Source of the DNA: a virus
Strand: one strand, 5' to 3'
DNA length: 41,443 nt
IMG/VR virus record: IMGVR_UViG_3300022845_000008
Location: 1-41,443 of that record
Below are positions 7,601 through 15,927 of the stretch, piece by piece (the stretch's first letter is position 1; every line of letters starts with the position of its first letter). Made by a program: the position numbers and the translations under genes. Under the pieces are notes generated by a model. The model had not been told where the DNA came from and did no database searches. It worked only from the letters and a program-made list of their open reading frames with translations.

Positions 7601-10338
7601 GACTTGGCCTCGAGCGGCGCGGGGGTCGTGAGAAACTGGCGGAAATCGACGTTGATCGATTCGCCGCGCGCTTCTTGGATCCAGCCCTGCAGTTGGGCGA
7701 GGAGCTGGCGAAATTGTTGGGAGAGGCGCCCGAAGATGCCTTGCCCGGCGCCGCTGTGAGCGATGGCCCAGCCGCGATTAGCCCAGGCGAGGCGCTCGGC
7801 ATACCATTCTTTCACGCTGCTTTCCACGCCCTCGGCCACGCCGGTGCGCAAGCCCTTGCCGGTATAGAGCGGGCCCGACTTCTCGCCTACTTCGCGGCGC
7901 CAAATCGTGAGCAGCTCGGCCTGGCGGGAAGGAGTTAAAGTATCGTAGTGCGCATGCCCCAGCTCGTGCACCAGATTAAGCATCGTGGGGGCATCGGTCG
8001 AAGCCTGGAGCGATTGATCGAAGAGGTAGAGCATCCGCTCCGTGGCATCGTAAGCGGCCTGTTCGTAGCCGGTGAGCGTGCGGGTATCCAGCTTGCCCCG
8101 GCGGATCAACTGCTCGGGATTGCCAAACTTGAGCCCGAAACGCCCGATCAAGCCCGGCGCGATCTGCTCGAGCTTGGCCTTCCATTCGGCGCGCTTCGCT
8201 TCGAGCGCGGCCCGGTGAGCCTGGCGCTGCTCGGGAGTGCGGCGGGCAAAGGGCACGTCCTCAGTAGGTGCGGTTTGCTTTTCCCGCCGGAGGGTTTTCT
8301 TATCGGGGTAAATTGGAGTATCGGCGGGCACGGATTGAGTGCCGTAGCGGGGGCCATCGCGGATGATGAGAGCGCCGGTATCGGGATCAATATCGGTGAC
8401 GGTGAAGGGCTCGCCTTTTACGCGGAATGTAGTGCCGACGTTGAGAGTATCCGAATTGACGGATCGCACCGGCGCATCGGCCTTGCGCCGGCCTTCGTTG
8501 TCATAGATAGCAGTTTCAAATTTACCTTGGTCGATCTCGGCTTTGACATTTTCGCGCACGGTCTGGCGCTCTTCGACGGCGCGGGCGACGGCGTTGTAAA
8601 AATCATCGGTGGTCTCGAATTGAAACTCTCCTGATTCATTTAAGTCGGCGATGAGTTGATCCACCTTACTGCCACCCTTGCGCACGAGCACGCGAGCGGG
8701 CCCGGCACCAAAGGTTTCCTTGAATCCATCATATTCGCCGCCGGGGTCCTTAACGGTGGAAGGCCCGGCGATACCGCCATTATCTTGGATTTGATCGAGG
8801 AGATCAGTCACCCCATCCTCACGCGATCCGAGTCGAAAACTGCGGCCTTTTCGCTTGGTTTTAACGATAGTTTCCGGTATAGGTTGCTCACCAGATTGCT
8901 CCGTAACTTCGGAGGCTTGCGCTTCCAAAGGTTGGGTTTCGACCGGGATCAAATCTGCGGCCACTGGTGCCGGACCGGTCTCCACCTCGGGGGCCGGTTG
9001 GCCCAGAGTCGGTGCGACTGTTTCGACTTCGGGCAATGCGGAATCGGGAGCGAGATCGCCCCACTCTTCCGTGATAGGTGAAGCTTCGGGATCCGTAGAG
9101 CTGGCGGCATTCTCGGTGGGATCCGGCCCGGCGCCAAACACCGCTTCGCGCTCCGCATCCAAGCGGGCGAGATCTTCGGCCATTTGCTCGTTGAGCTTTT
9201 GCAGCTTCGAGCGGTCGCGCACATTGCCCGCGCCATTGGCTAAACCGGAAGCCCCACCGGGCAGCATGGCCACGAGGCCCGCCTGGCCGATCGTTTCGCC
9301 CAGCCCTTCCGAGAGCTTGCGCTCGGGATCGACGGTGCGCAGCGCCGCATTGGCTGCCACCTTGCCGCCGCCCTCTTCGAGCATCTCTTGGGCACCTTCA
9401 CCGGCGCCACCGATAGCCATGCGAGCGAGCAAGCCGCGCGCCTTGCCGGCCGCGGGCCCGCCGACGAGAGCCTTTTCAATCGAGCGACCACCGGGGATAA
9501 GCTGCGAGCCCACGCTGATCGCGGCGGCTCCGGCCCCGGTCTTGCGCGCGGCAGTGAGAGCAAGCGCGAGCTTGGCCTCATCGAGATCCGCGCCCTGGTC
9601 GAGTAAAGTTTTGATCTGCGGGATCGCGCGCGCTTCCTTCTCGGGCATCGCCTCGAGCTCATCGATCATCTGCTGGTAAACATCGCCGCCCACATCGCTG
9701 CCCTGCATGCCTGCGCCGGCACCCACGGCCGACGCCACGCCCACCTGGGCCGAGCGCTTGGCCACCTGTTCGGCGGTTTGAGTCGTGAGTTTCTTGAGCA
9801 GCACCTTGGCGCCGCCCTGGGCGATCTTACCACCGGCGCCGAGCGCCACGAGATTCGGAGCCTGTTCCGCCAGCGCAGCGGAAAGCAGGCGCGGATCTTT
9901 GACGGTCTCGCGCACATAAGCCCAGGCTTTGCCGAGCTCATCATCGGCGCCATCGATCGCCTGGCGGCGCGTGGCATCGCTGGCCTTAAATTCATCGCTC
10001 AGCCGCTCCTGGAAATACTCGATACCGTGCTCGCCATAGTCGCGCAGCGCGTTGTCCATATTGCCGGTGGCCAGGCCGTAGAAATCGCCCGCCATCTTGA
10101 GCAGCGCATTGGAGCCCTTGCCGAAATTCATCGCCACATCGGCGCCCGCTTCGATTAAGTCGGTGCCGGTCTCAGGTTTGGGCGGCCCACCGTTGAGCTC
10201 ATCGCGCATCGCCACGAGCTCAGCCGTAGAGAAACGGCTCAGATCCGGCGGATCATCTTGGGGCGGTGGAGAGTTCTGCAACTCTTCGCGCATCGCCACG
10301 AGTTGCGCGGTCGTGTATTGAGATAGATCGCGGGGCAT
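4675..10338 (-). CDS. giant internal virion / ejection protein with zincin-like motif
   Basis: 1887 aa, the last gene of the late operon. The N-terminus has two copies of a short repeat (DLSQYTTAQLVAMREEL, DLSRFSTAELVAMRDEL), a common start of large ejected podovirus proteins. A glycine/alanine-rich part with possible membrane segments follows (residues about 180-370), then a variable proline/glutamate-rich linker (about 400-490). HELGHAH at residues 791-797 is a HExxH zinc-protease-like motif. The last third contains a segment (KTVFSPMTQTRNLAGN, about 1380) typical of large polyvalent phage proteins, probably the LPD38 family. It is probably packaged in the head and injected with the DNA. 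A domain search is needed for firm boundaries. Confidence 0.75.
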   Translation of the reverse strand: MPRDLSQYTTAQLVAMREELQNSPPPQDDPPDLSRFSTAELVAMRDELNGGPPKPETGTDLIEAGADVAMNFGKGSNALLKMAGDFYGLATGNMDNALRDYGEHGIEYFQERLSDEFKASDATRRQAIDGADDELGKAWAYVRETVKDPRLLSAALAEQAPNLVALGAGGKIAQGGAKVLLKKLTTQTAEQVAKRSAQVGVASAVGAGAGMQGSDVGGDVYQQMIDELEAMPEKEARAIPQIKTLLDQGADLDEAKLALALTAARKTGAGAAAISVGSQLIPGGRSIEKALVGGPAAGKARGLLARMAIGGAGEGAQEMLEEGGGKVAANAALRTVDPERKLSEGLGETIGQAGLVAMLPGGASGLANGAGNVRDRSKLQKLNEQMAEDLARLDAEREAVFGAGPDPTENAASSTDPEASPITEEWGDLAPDSALPEVETVAPTLGQPAPEVETGPAPVAADLIPVETQPLEAQASEVTEQSGEQPIPETIVKTKRKGRSFRLGSREDGVTDLLDQIQDNGGIAGPSTVKDPGGEYDGFKETFGAGPARVLVRKGGSKVDQLIADLNESGEFQFETTDDFYNAVARAVEERQTVRENVKAEIDQGKFETAIYDNEGRRKADAPVRSVNSDTLNVGTTFRVKGEPFTVTDIDPDTGALIIRDGPRYGTQSVPADTPIYPDKKTLRREKQTAPTEDVPFARRTPEQRQAHRAALEAKRAEWKAKLEQIAPGLIGRFGLKFGNPEQLIRRGKLDTRTLTGYEQAAYDATERMLYLFDQSLQASTDAPTMLNLVHELGHAHYDTLTPSRQAELLTIWRREVGEKSGPLYTGKGLRTGVAEGVESSVKEWYAERLAWANRGWAIAHSGAGQGIFGRLSQQFRQLLAQLQGWIQEARGESINVDFRQFLTTPAPLEAKSGSGPVQTRRAKLTPDAQTDIFSDGALAGGTAIDAEGFMDERELVLDAKKKQEQAQGGFDFARRRTEPGLSISERLAGAKDAFKHWIVRNFTSAGGMPIEAFRAKVAREGRLASISKQMEFALKDLDLAIHGVYGGYAEMTEAQLEQLNEVLGGRQPLESLDARIQRPLGTMRSQIDAMSSRLIKEGAIEGTMAAKIDGNIGFYLNRSYRKFDDPKWAKKVPQEIRNRAATTIRAQLRNKLVQDLADAEYLRLGKPRGSELLAGAQPEQQGELIEGEQAEPQINFQDRKRAEYQLVRDEIAGRDDVQVPEEQVQGMIEYLLGKDVTGPGQLFSAPNSGQKDLRVLTKRKQIPPEIRALLGEYKDPRVNYLRSVGKTAQIVESHAYLVKLRELGLGDWLHDRPISNATGNYTVPLAGEGSDAWAPLNGLYTTPEIAAALKSQLAATDPAWAWWLRLNGWAKTAKTVFSPMTQTRNLAGNLGFLVANGHWRGHKVAEVWRAMRTELFNDRKGRAYVAKLSRLGILGESVSAGELKEALGDAGMKLQGFEEWTEHRLTRAAKSPFKLAARLYRLNDEIFKVYAFENERAAWASAEPGLTAEQLDTIAAERVRNTLPTYSLIPNAAQKVRRVALTGSFLSFPAEVVRTTWHALNYMQQDLRSANPRIKAMGAKRAAGLITVATLPAAISMMSKWLTGMDDDEERKLRRFLPEWNRNADLYHLGNDGKGAYKMIDASYLDPWNYLKKPLTAMLNGENWEQGITEAMLEASAPFAGEGILTKSIFDLARNQDARGYQIFNPELPFIDRSIEQLNHVWRTFEPGFINQGRRIVKAAKGEKSDSGRLYDLKGEVGAVLTGARAQSLDAHQGYLSKAKEFSARKSAIEQIYLRVKHNRGEVTPEQKEAARETMETARRELYRIGSLDSQAARGLGVSQGEIAIAQLGAGLSKLDVALLISGQYIPYFDRPDSRNRILQNMIRGK

Positions 10339-10341
10339 CGT

Positions 10342-11220
10342 TTATCCCCGTTGGCGCCAGGAACCATTGTTGTAATCCTCGCGGCCTTTCAGCGCCTCTT
10401 CGATCTGCGCGGGAGTCAGCGACCCCAAATTAAGTTTACCGCTCGGCTTCTTCGGCGGCGTCTCTTGCGCGGGCTCCTGGTTGGCGATCTGCAAATCGCG
10501 GAGATACTGCTGGTATTGCTTCGGATCATTCCCGGTGATCAGCCAATCGGTGGCACTCATCGGGCGAGCTTGGGCACCGGCGGCATCTTGGCGCGCCATC
10601 TTGCGGAAGAGCTTGGCGCCTTCGTGATCGCCCAGCTTTTCTAAGCGATCGGCATCGGCCCAAAGTTTACCTATCGAGGAATTGGGCTTTGTCGTGGCCT
10701 CATCCGGGCGCACGTATTGGGCGCTGTTCTTGCTCTGCGTAAAGAATTTGTTGCCGTCTTTATCGGTGAGCATCTCGGGTTTGAAAGGCGTTTCAAGATC
10801 CTTGATATTGAGATCGTTCATCGTGAGTTTCTGCTCGTGAAGGGCATCGTTCTGCCCGGCCACGGTTGGCGCGCGCTGGTTTTGCCACTGCGCGGCGGCG
10901 ATCTGTTCGTCGGTATATTGGCGCTGTTTGAAATTGGAGATCAGGCTAATGATCATCGGCATCGCATACTTGGCCCCACCGGCCGCTTTTACGGCGACCT
11001 TGGCCTTGTCGGCGTCCATCTTCATGCCGTATTTATCCGCGTTTTCGGTGATCCATTCCGCGGCGGCCTCATCCTCTTCCTTCTTTTGCTTGGCCTTGCG
11101 ATGCTTCTCGAGCGCCTTGGCGATACCCCGGCCCGCCTCGCCCAGCCCGGCGGCGAAATTCTCGCCGGCCTTGCTGTTGAGGAGGATTGAACTTTTATCC
11201 CATCTGTTTCCGCGTGACAT
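10342..11220 (-). CDS. probable internal virion protein
   Basis: 292 aa, three bases upstream of the giant protein and co-transcribed with it. It starts MSRGNRWDKSSILL and has a lysine/glutamate-rich coiled-coil-like stretch (residues 35-55), then a glutamine-rich helical middle and a C-terminal helix-prone tail (LTPAQIEEALKGRED). No enzyme motif is seen. Position between two ejection-type proteins and the lack of a signal peptide suggest a head-internal or ejection protein; this is inference. Confidence 0.65.
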   Translation of the reverse strand: MSRGNRWDKSSILLNSKAGENFAAGLGEAGRGIAKALEKHRKAKQKKEEDEAAAEWITENADKYGMKMDADKAKVAVKAAGGAKYAMPMIISLISNFKQRQYTDEQIAAAQWQNQRAPTVAGQNDALHEQKLTMNDLNIKDLETPFKPEMLTDKDGNKFFTQSKNSAQYVRPDEATTKPNSSIGKLWADADRLEKLGDHEGAKLFRKMARQDAAGAQARPMSATDWLITGNDPKQYQQYLRDLQIANQEPAQETPPKKPSGKLNLGSLTPAQIEEALKGREDYNNGSWRQRG

Positions 11221-11223
11221 AGT

Positions 11224-12471
11224 TTAAGCCTCCAGGGTTTGAAGTGGTGAAGTGCGAAGGATCGATTCGAGCAGGCCGTGCACGTGCTCGCGCAGCGTGG
11301 TGGAATGCCGGATGCGCTCAGCCAGGGCGGGAGCCTTGGCGTAATACGCCGCGAAGAGCTCGCGCGGGGCGAAGCGGAGGAGGTGCTGGCGGAAGAGCAG
11401 CCAGCGAGGATTGGCCTCGCCGTAGATCTCGCGCGCTACCCAGCACATGCCGCCTACCGCACTACCGGCGGCGCCGATGATCGCCCCTGTAACCGCGCTG
11501 CGGTTGTTGGCGGTGGCCACGCGGGCGGCCATCTCGTTGGCCTGATTTCCCGCGTAGATATCCATGATCGAGGAGTTAAAAGGATTAAACATTTGAGGGC
11601 CAGCGTTCGCCGCTCCTTGCGCGTTTTGCCCGGCGTTCATGCCTTGGTTTACGGCGCCACTGCGGCCGAGCACGAGCTGGTAAGGGTCTTGCGCTTGGCT
11701 CTGGTAGAGCCCGGCGAGGCTGTATTCGCGGCCGTATTGATCGGCCTGCGCCGTGCGGCCCAGCTCGGAGATGCCGGTGGCATAGGTGCGCGATTGGTTG
11801 ATCTGCTGCTGGCCGGTGGCATCGACGCCCTGGGCAAAGTTGAGCGATTCGCTCAGGCGCTGGCGGCGGGCGCTATCCTTATTAAGAATCTCCGCACCGA
11901 TCGCCCGGTTGCCATCGTAGAGGCCCCGCGCGGCGAAGCCCTTGCGGGTATCCTGCTCGACTTGCTGCTCTTCCTGGGGAGTGAGATTGCCCATCGTGCC
12001 GAGCTGCTTCATCGCCTCTTCCTGCAGGCGGTATTGTAGCGGGCTCACTTGCCCGAGATTGGTATTGGCATCGCTGGTTAAACGGCTGAGGAGCTCGGGC
12101 GACTTGCGACCGGCGGCTACTTGCTGCGCCATTTGCGCGGTCTGCTCCTGCAGTTGCGGATTGGCGGCCTTAAAGGCATCGACGGCTTGGGCGCCGTATT
12201 GCTGCACATCGGCGATATCGGCGCCGCGCTGTTGCGAATTGGCATCGCGCTGCATCCCGCCGAGGCGCTCCGTGGCCTGTTGGTAGAGATCGAGCTGGCC
12301 GGGCAGTTGCTCCTGGGCGATCTGCGTATCGAGCCCCGCGTATTGCGGGCGAAATTGTTGCTCGGCGGCGAATTGCTGCGGGGCGAGCTCGAGTTGAGTC
12401 TCCAATGATTCGCGGCCTACCTGGGCCGGATTGATTGGCGTTGGCGCTTCTACTGTAGTTGATCCACCCAT
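11224..12471 (-). CDS. glutamine-rich ejection/tail protein with CWVAREIYG C-terminus
   Basis: 415 aa. Residues 1-330 are Gln/Ala-rich and low in hydrophobic residues, and a glycine-rich segment (SAVTGAIIGAAGSAVGG) could insert in a membrane. The C-terminal 75 aa begin CWVAREIYGEANPRWLLFRQ, a motif I know from internal or ejection proteins of podoviruses and relatives. Its start codon overlaps the stop of the preceding gene (TAATG). It probably travels with the two neighbouring downstream proteins into the cell. Confidence 0.75.
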   Translation of the reverse strand: MGGSTTVEAPTPINPAQVGRESLETQLELAPQQFAAEQQFRPQYAGLDTQIAQEQLPGQLDLYQQATERLGGMQRDANSQQRGADIADVQQYGAQAVDAFKAANPQLQEQTAQMAQQVAAGRKSPELLSRLTSDANTNLGQVSPLQYRLQEEAMKQLGTMGNLTPQEEQQVEQDTRKGFAARGLYDGNRAIGAEILNKDSARRQRLSESLNFAQGVDATGQQQINQSRTYATGISELGRTAQADQYGREYSLAGLYQSQAQDPYQLVLGRSGAVNQGMNAGQNAQGAANAGPQMFNPFNSSIMDIYAGNQANEMAARVATANNRSAVTGAIIGAAGSAVGGMCWVAREIYGEANPRWLLFRQHLLRFAPRELFAAYYAKAPALAERIRHSTTLREHVHGLLESILRTSPLQTLEA

Positions 12472-12851
12472 TATCCGATCCTCCTTTTAAGTTGTTTCGT
12501 GTCGTAAATATGTAAGTGCGGCGAGCCGGTGAACTCCCGGCGCCAGGCGATGCTCGGCAGGAAGTAAGGCATCTGCGCGATAAACCAGCGCACGAGCCCG
12601 GTGCCGATGGCGAGGTGCACATACCAGGCATCGGCCTCATCGCCGGTGGCCGCGAGCCACTCGCGCGGGCGGCCGAGGTTGATCGGGCGAGCCAGCATCA
12701 TGCGGTCCTCAAATTTAATCACCACGCCATGCTCGAGATACGCGCCGATATCCTTCGCCAGGTTGAGACCGTGGGTGTGATAAAGCTCCTTGGCTTGGTA
12801 GATCGCCGAAGGGGCTGAGCCAGTCGATAGGCCGGAGTGGTTATTCATCAT
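12471..12851 (-). CDS. conserved hypothetical phage protein
   Basis: 126 aa starting at the ATG at 12851 (a second ATG follows at once). It has an ordered, tryptophan-containing C-terminal half (AWYVHLAIGTGLVRWF, IAWRREFTG) and looks globular. Neither motif nor family is recognised. It overlaps the stop of the small upstream gene by 11 bp, so it belongs to the late structural operon, between tail-fibre-like and ejection genes. Confidence 0.6.
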   Translation of the reverse strand: MMNNHSGLSTGSAPSAIYQAKELYHTHGLNLAKDIGAYLEHGVVIKFEDRMMLARPINLGRPREWLAATGDEADAWYVHLAIGTGLVRWFIAQMPYFLPSIAWRREFTGSPHLHIYDTKQLKRRIG

Positions 12852-12999
12852 CGCTCACCTCCGGTTGGTCCAGGTGGTCGATCAGTTGGGTGAGCAGTTG
12901 GATGCGCCCGAGCGCCGCATTGACCTTGGCTATCGCTTCATCGCGCGCCTCGCCCTCGGCTTTGCGCTGCTCGATTAAAATGTCTCGGGTGATTTGCAT
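12841..12999 (-). CDS. 52-aa helical protein
   Basis: A short gene: ATG at 12999, stop at 12841. The product (MQITRDILIEQRKAEG ... LLTQLIDHLDQPEVSDDE) is predicted to be one long amphipathic helix with an acidic end. It starts just after the preceding gene's stop and overlaps the next one, so it is translated within the operon. Small helical proteins at this position are frequent in phages, but no function can be given. Confidence 0.6.
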   Translation of the reverse strand: MQITRDILIEQRKAEGEARDEAIAKVNAALGRIQLLTQLIDHLDQPEVSDDE

Positions 13000-13004
13000 C
13001 GGGA

Positions 13005-13568
13005 TTAGTCGGCCAGGGCGGGGATCCGGTAAGCGGTGCCATTGGAGTCATAGATCACCAGGTAGCCGGTCGCGGTTGGCGCGCCGCTATTATAGCTCGA
13101 GCCCAGGCGAAAGGTGCGATTGGGGATCATGATAAAATTGCCATTCGTATCGACACGGAAGCAGTCGATGCGCGAGGTGCCATCATCATTGAGGAGCTGC
13201 GCATTCATCTGCCCGGTCACCATCGAAAACCGGAAGCGTTGCAAATCGGCCGTGTAATCGCTATCGATCACATCGAGAAACCCACCCGCCGCGGAGCTCG
13301 CGGTGAGGCCCGCCATCGTAGGCGTATCGGTAGCGCCCACGCCCAGCGTGCCTCGCGCCGTCGCGGCATCGGTATCATCGATCAGCGAGCGGCCGAAGGC
13401 GCCGCAAGTGATCTCCTCCCAATCGCCCGCGCCGGCCGTCTTGCGACCCACCAGCACATCGGTGCCGGCAAAGGTGATCTTGCCATCATCGACCAAGCTG
13501 TGCAGGCGCGCTTGGGTGACGGTTTTGACGGAGGTTGAGAAGGTGAATCCTTTGGAGAGAGTAGGCAT
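13005..13568 (-). CDS. tail-fibre-like structural protein
   Basis: 187 aa. It contains GRSLIDDTDAATARGTLGVG (about residues 59-78), a motif that recurs in tail fibres and tail spikes as a head of trimeric repeats, followed by beta-rich sequence and a short C-terminal domain (GYLVIYDSNGTAYRIPAL). It lies directly downstream of the nozzle-like protein, fitting a small fibre or tail tip subunit. Confidence 0.65.
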   Translation of the reverse strand: MPTLSKGFTFSTSVKTVTQARLHSLVDDGKITFAGTDVLVGRKTAGAGDWEEITCGAFGRSLIDDTDAATARGTLGVGATDTPTMAGLTASSAAGGFLDVIDSDYTADLQRFRFSMVTGQMNAQLLNDDGTSRIDCFRVDTNGNFIMIPNRTFRLGSSYNSGAPTATGYLVIYDSNGTAYRIPALAD

Positions 13569-13580
13569 GAGATAATTTGA

Positions 13581-15413
13581 TTAAGATTTTTCGCGTTGAT
13601 CGGAGCCGGGCACCGTGGCCGCGAGGGTGAGCGCGCGGATCTCGGGTCGGCCCGCCGTGGTATCGATCTGCACGGCCGCGGATACGCCGCGAGCGCGAGG
13701 CCGGGCGCGCAGCGTGGAGCCGCCGGTGGCTTGCGCCGTATGGCTGAGCACCGCTTGAGTGAGATCGGGATTGTGCGCCTCGAGCGTGATTGTGAGGGCA
13801 TCGCCGAGCGTCTCGGTGAGCTGCACCTCGATGCTCTTAAACGCCTTGCGATCGTAGCCCACCTGCGCCAGGTAGCGGCGCGTAAGGAGCTGGCCCGCGA
13901 TCGGGTAATCCGCCGGGGTAGCATTGGCACTTGCCCAGGAGTCGGCGCTGTTCTCCTCGTAGAGGAAAACGAAACCGTAGGAAGTCGTCACATGCAGGCG
14001 CTTGGCGCCGGCCTTATCGATCACATGCAGATCCTGCACATCCATATCGCCGGGGAAGGTGTCGAGCGATTCCCATTCGCGGTTGAGAAAGTTAAACACC
14101 AGCACGTGGCGGCAGCGATCGGCGCCATCGAGGGGCAGCGCCAGGTAGTAGCGGTTTTGCCAGTAGATCGAGCAAATGCGCTCGCGCTCGGTCCAGTTGA
14201 TCCGCTCGAGCAGATCCTGCACATTGTCCGAGAAAGTAGTCGCGGCCGGTTTGAGGTTCAGCTCGCCGGTAAACTCGAGGGCCTTCACGCCATTGTCCGA
14301 AAGCAGCAAGATGCGATCATCGCAGAGCTGCACACTGCGGCGAGCGGCGCAGCCAAATTGCCGGGTCACCACATCGATCGCGGTCGGCTCGAGCGCCGTC
14401 TCCGAAAGCGAGACCAGGTGCAGGGAGTAGCGGTAGAGCACGAGGATCCGCGTGCGCTCGTAGTTATCTGCCCCCACCAGCCAGTCGCGCGTGCCAGGCA
14501 TGATGCGCAACTGCCCATATTGCGTATCGTAGGTATCGGCATCGCCGAAACTGGAAAGGATCAACTCATCGCGGCCGTAAGGCAGCACCATCCGCCGGGT
14601 CGCATGCGCCCCCCAGGCCGCATCGGGCATCTTGATAAACGTGCCGCCGCTCGCGTGCGCCCCGCTGGGCACCGCCACGAAATCGCTGGCCGGATCGAGA
14701 TCCCACTCGAGCCCATTATCGCCATCGCGGAAAAGATACACCTTCGAGAGAAACTGCAGCACCGCGCACTTTTGCCCGGCCGCAATCACCTCGCCGCTCG
14801 GATAAGCGATCTCCGCGCTGGCCACGCCCTCGATATAAATATAAGCCGTCGCGCCCAGGCAAAGCACGATGCCCTCGACATTGGCCGCCGTCGCATACGG
14901 GCAGGAAGCGCGCACCTCGCTGTCGTAAATATCTAAAATCAGCTCGCCCTGGGTGGAAGTGATCGTGCCGGTGGCCGGGGTCGTGGGCGTAGCGGCGCCG
15001 ATATCAAAAGTAAAAGTATTAACCCCCGTCACGGTGATTTGCCAATCGCCATTGTAATCCGTCTCGACTGCGCCAGCGATCACCACCCAATCGCCGGTCG
15101 TCATGCTGTGAGGATCGGAGCGCGTGCAAGTCACCGTGGAGCTCGAGCGCGTCATGCTGTTGATCGAGAGCTCTTCGTAGGTTTCAAATTCGATTTCGAG
15201 CGCCGCCGCGGATCCCGGATCGATATCCGTGGAAAGGGGCTCCAGGCCCTTGCGCGGGCGGGCCGTGCCGCGATCGCAACGCATGTTCTGCAAATACTGA
15301 GCCACGCCCGGAGGCAGCGCCGCGCCCTGCACCCGCGAACGAAACCCCACAAACGCCCCATCCCCATCGGGCACGAGTGGCGTATCTAAAGGGCCTAGTT
15401 GTTCGGAGCGCAT
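13581..15413 (-). CDS. tail nozzle / tail tubular B-like protein
   Basis: 610 aa. The N-terminus (LPPGVAQYLQNMRCDRGTAR PRKG) and the repetitive beta-strand pattern are those of podovirus nozzle (T7 gp12-like) or P22 gp10-like stabilisation proteins, which form a six-fold beta-propeller tube below the tail adaptor. No transmembrane segment or enzyme motif is present. The spacing upstream (15414-15567) is filled by a repeat element, so it may have its own transcript end or processing site. Confidence 0.7.
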   Translation of the reverse strand: MRSEQLGPLDTPLVPDGDGAFVGFRSRVQGAALPPGVAQYLQNMRCDRGTARPRKGLEPLSTDIDPGSAAALEIEFETYEELSINSMTRSSSTVTCTRSDPHSMTTGDWVVIAGAVETDYNGDWQITVTGVNTFTFDIGAATPTTPATGTITSTQGELILDIYDSEVRASCPYATAANVEGIVLCLGATAYIYIEGVASAEIAYPSGEVIAAGQKCAVLQFLSKVYLFRDGDNGLEWDLDPASDFVAVPSGAHASGGTFIKMPDAAWGAHATRRMVLPYGRDELILSSFGDADTYDTQYGQLRIMPGTRDWLVGADNYERTRILVLYRYSLHLVSLSETALEPTAIDVVTRQFGCAARRSVQLCDDRILLLSDNGVKALEFTGELNLKPAATTFSDNVQDLLERINWTERERICSIYWQNRYYLALPLDGADRCRHVLVFNFLNREWESLDTFPGDMDVQDLHVIDKAGAKRLHVTTSYGFVFLYEENSADSWASANATPADYPIAGQLLTRRYLAQVGYDRKAFKSIEVQLTETLGDALTITLEAHNPDLTQAVLSHTAQATGGSTLRARPRARGVSAAVQIDTTAGRPEIRALTLAATVPGSDQREKS

Positions 15414-15419
15414 TGCGAT

Positions 15420-15567
15420 TTTATGTGGAAAGCTGGAAAGTCAGGAAAGGGAGGGAATCGGAGCCGGGAGGCCCTACTTCGCCAAGGCTACGAAGGGCAG
15501 GCAGGGATCGGGGTATTATCCGGTTTGTATCTGTGTAATCTGTGGTTAAAAATTCTGAGGTTTGGGA
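15420..15567. repeat. dispersed intergenic repeat element, copy 1
   Basis: Begins TATGTGGAAAGCTGGAAA (15421-15438) and ends ATCTGTGTAATCTGTGG TTAA (15529-15549) plus AATTCTGAGGTTTGGGA. The same pieces recur at 20.2, 23.9, 24.6, 27.1, 27.4, 29.5 and 37.5 kb, always in gaps between genes. No ORF is supported in it. Confidence 0.8.
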
Positions 15568-15927
15568 TTAGTTGCGGTTTTCGTAGGATTTATTAGCGCG
15601 CTGGGTGGCGATGAGATCGGCGAGCATGAGTTTCATCTCGTTGATCTGTGAGGTTTGGATTTTCATCTCGGCAGCGATCTTTTCGTTTTGGCGGGTGGAT
15701 ATCGCTACGGCCTCGGCTACGGCTTGGCTACGTAGGATCGTGGCATTATCCGCGGTGAATCGGGTGGTCTCGATTTTCAAAATTCGATTGTCGTGCTTGA
15801 GGATCGCCAAGCCCTGAGTTTCCACGCGCTCGGTAAAGGTGCCCCAAAGCGCACCGACCGCGAGAAGGTTGATCACAATGGTAAGCACAAATCCCGCCCC
15901 TATCTTCTTTTCCAGGGTAATTGCCAT
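15568..15927 (-). CDS. membrane-anchored coiled-coil protein, spanin/holin-like
   Basis: 119 aa with one N-terminal transmembrane segment (AGFVLTIVINLLAVGALWG, residues 12-30) and then a long helical, coiled-coil-prone region to the end. The layout fits an inner-membrane spanin or a phage protein of the holin-associated kind. It stands next to two other membrane-associated genes (15927-17140), which together look like a lysis or envelope cluster. No endolysin is recognised nearby, so the lysis role is inference. Confidence 0.6.
   Translation of the reverse strand: MAITLEKKIGAGFVLTIVINLLAVGALWGTFTERVETQGLAILKHDNRILKIETTRFTADNATILRSQAVAEAVAISTRQNEKIAAEMKIQTSQINEMKLMLADLIATQRANKSYENRN

Noticed and set aside
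5452-7938. 828-aa open frame on the plus strand
   Set aside because: It lies wholly inside the 1887-aa virion gene on the other strand; composition (His/Arg/Leu/Ala-rich) is that of an antisense shadow in GC-rich DNA.
13596-14936. 446-aa open frame on the plus strand
   Set aside because: Antisense shadow of the nozzle-like protein, with Arg/His/Ile-rich composition.
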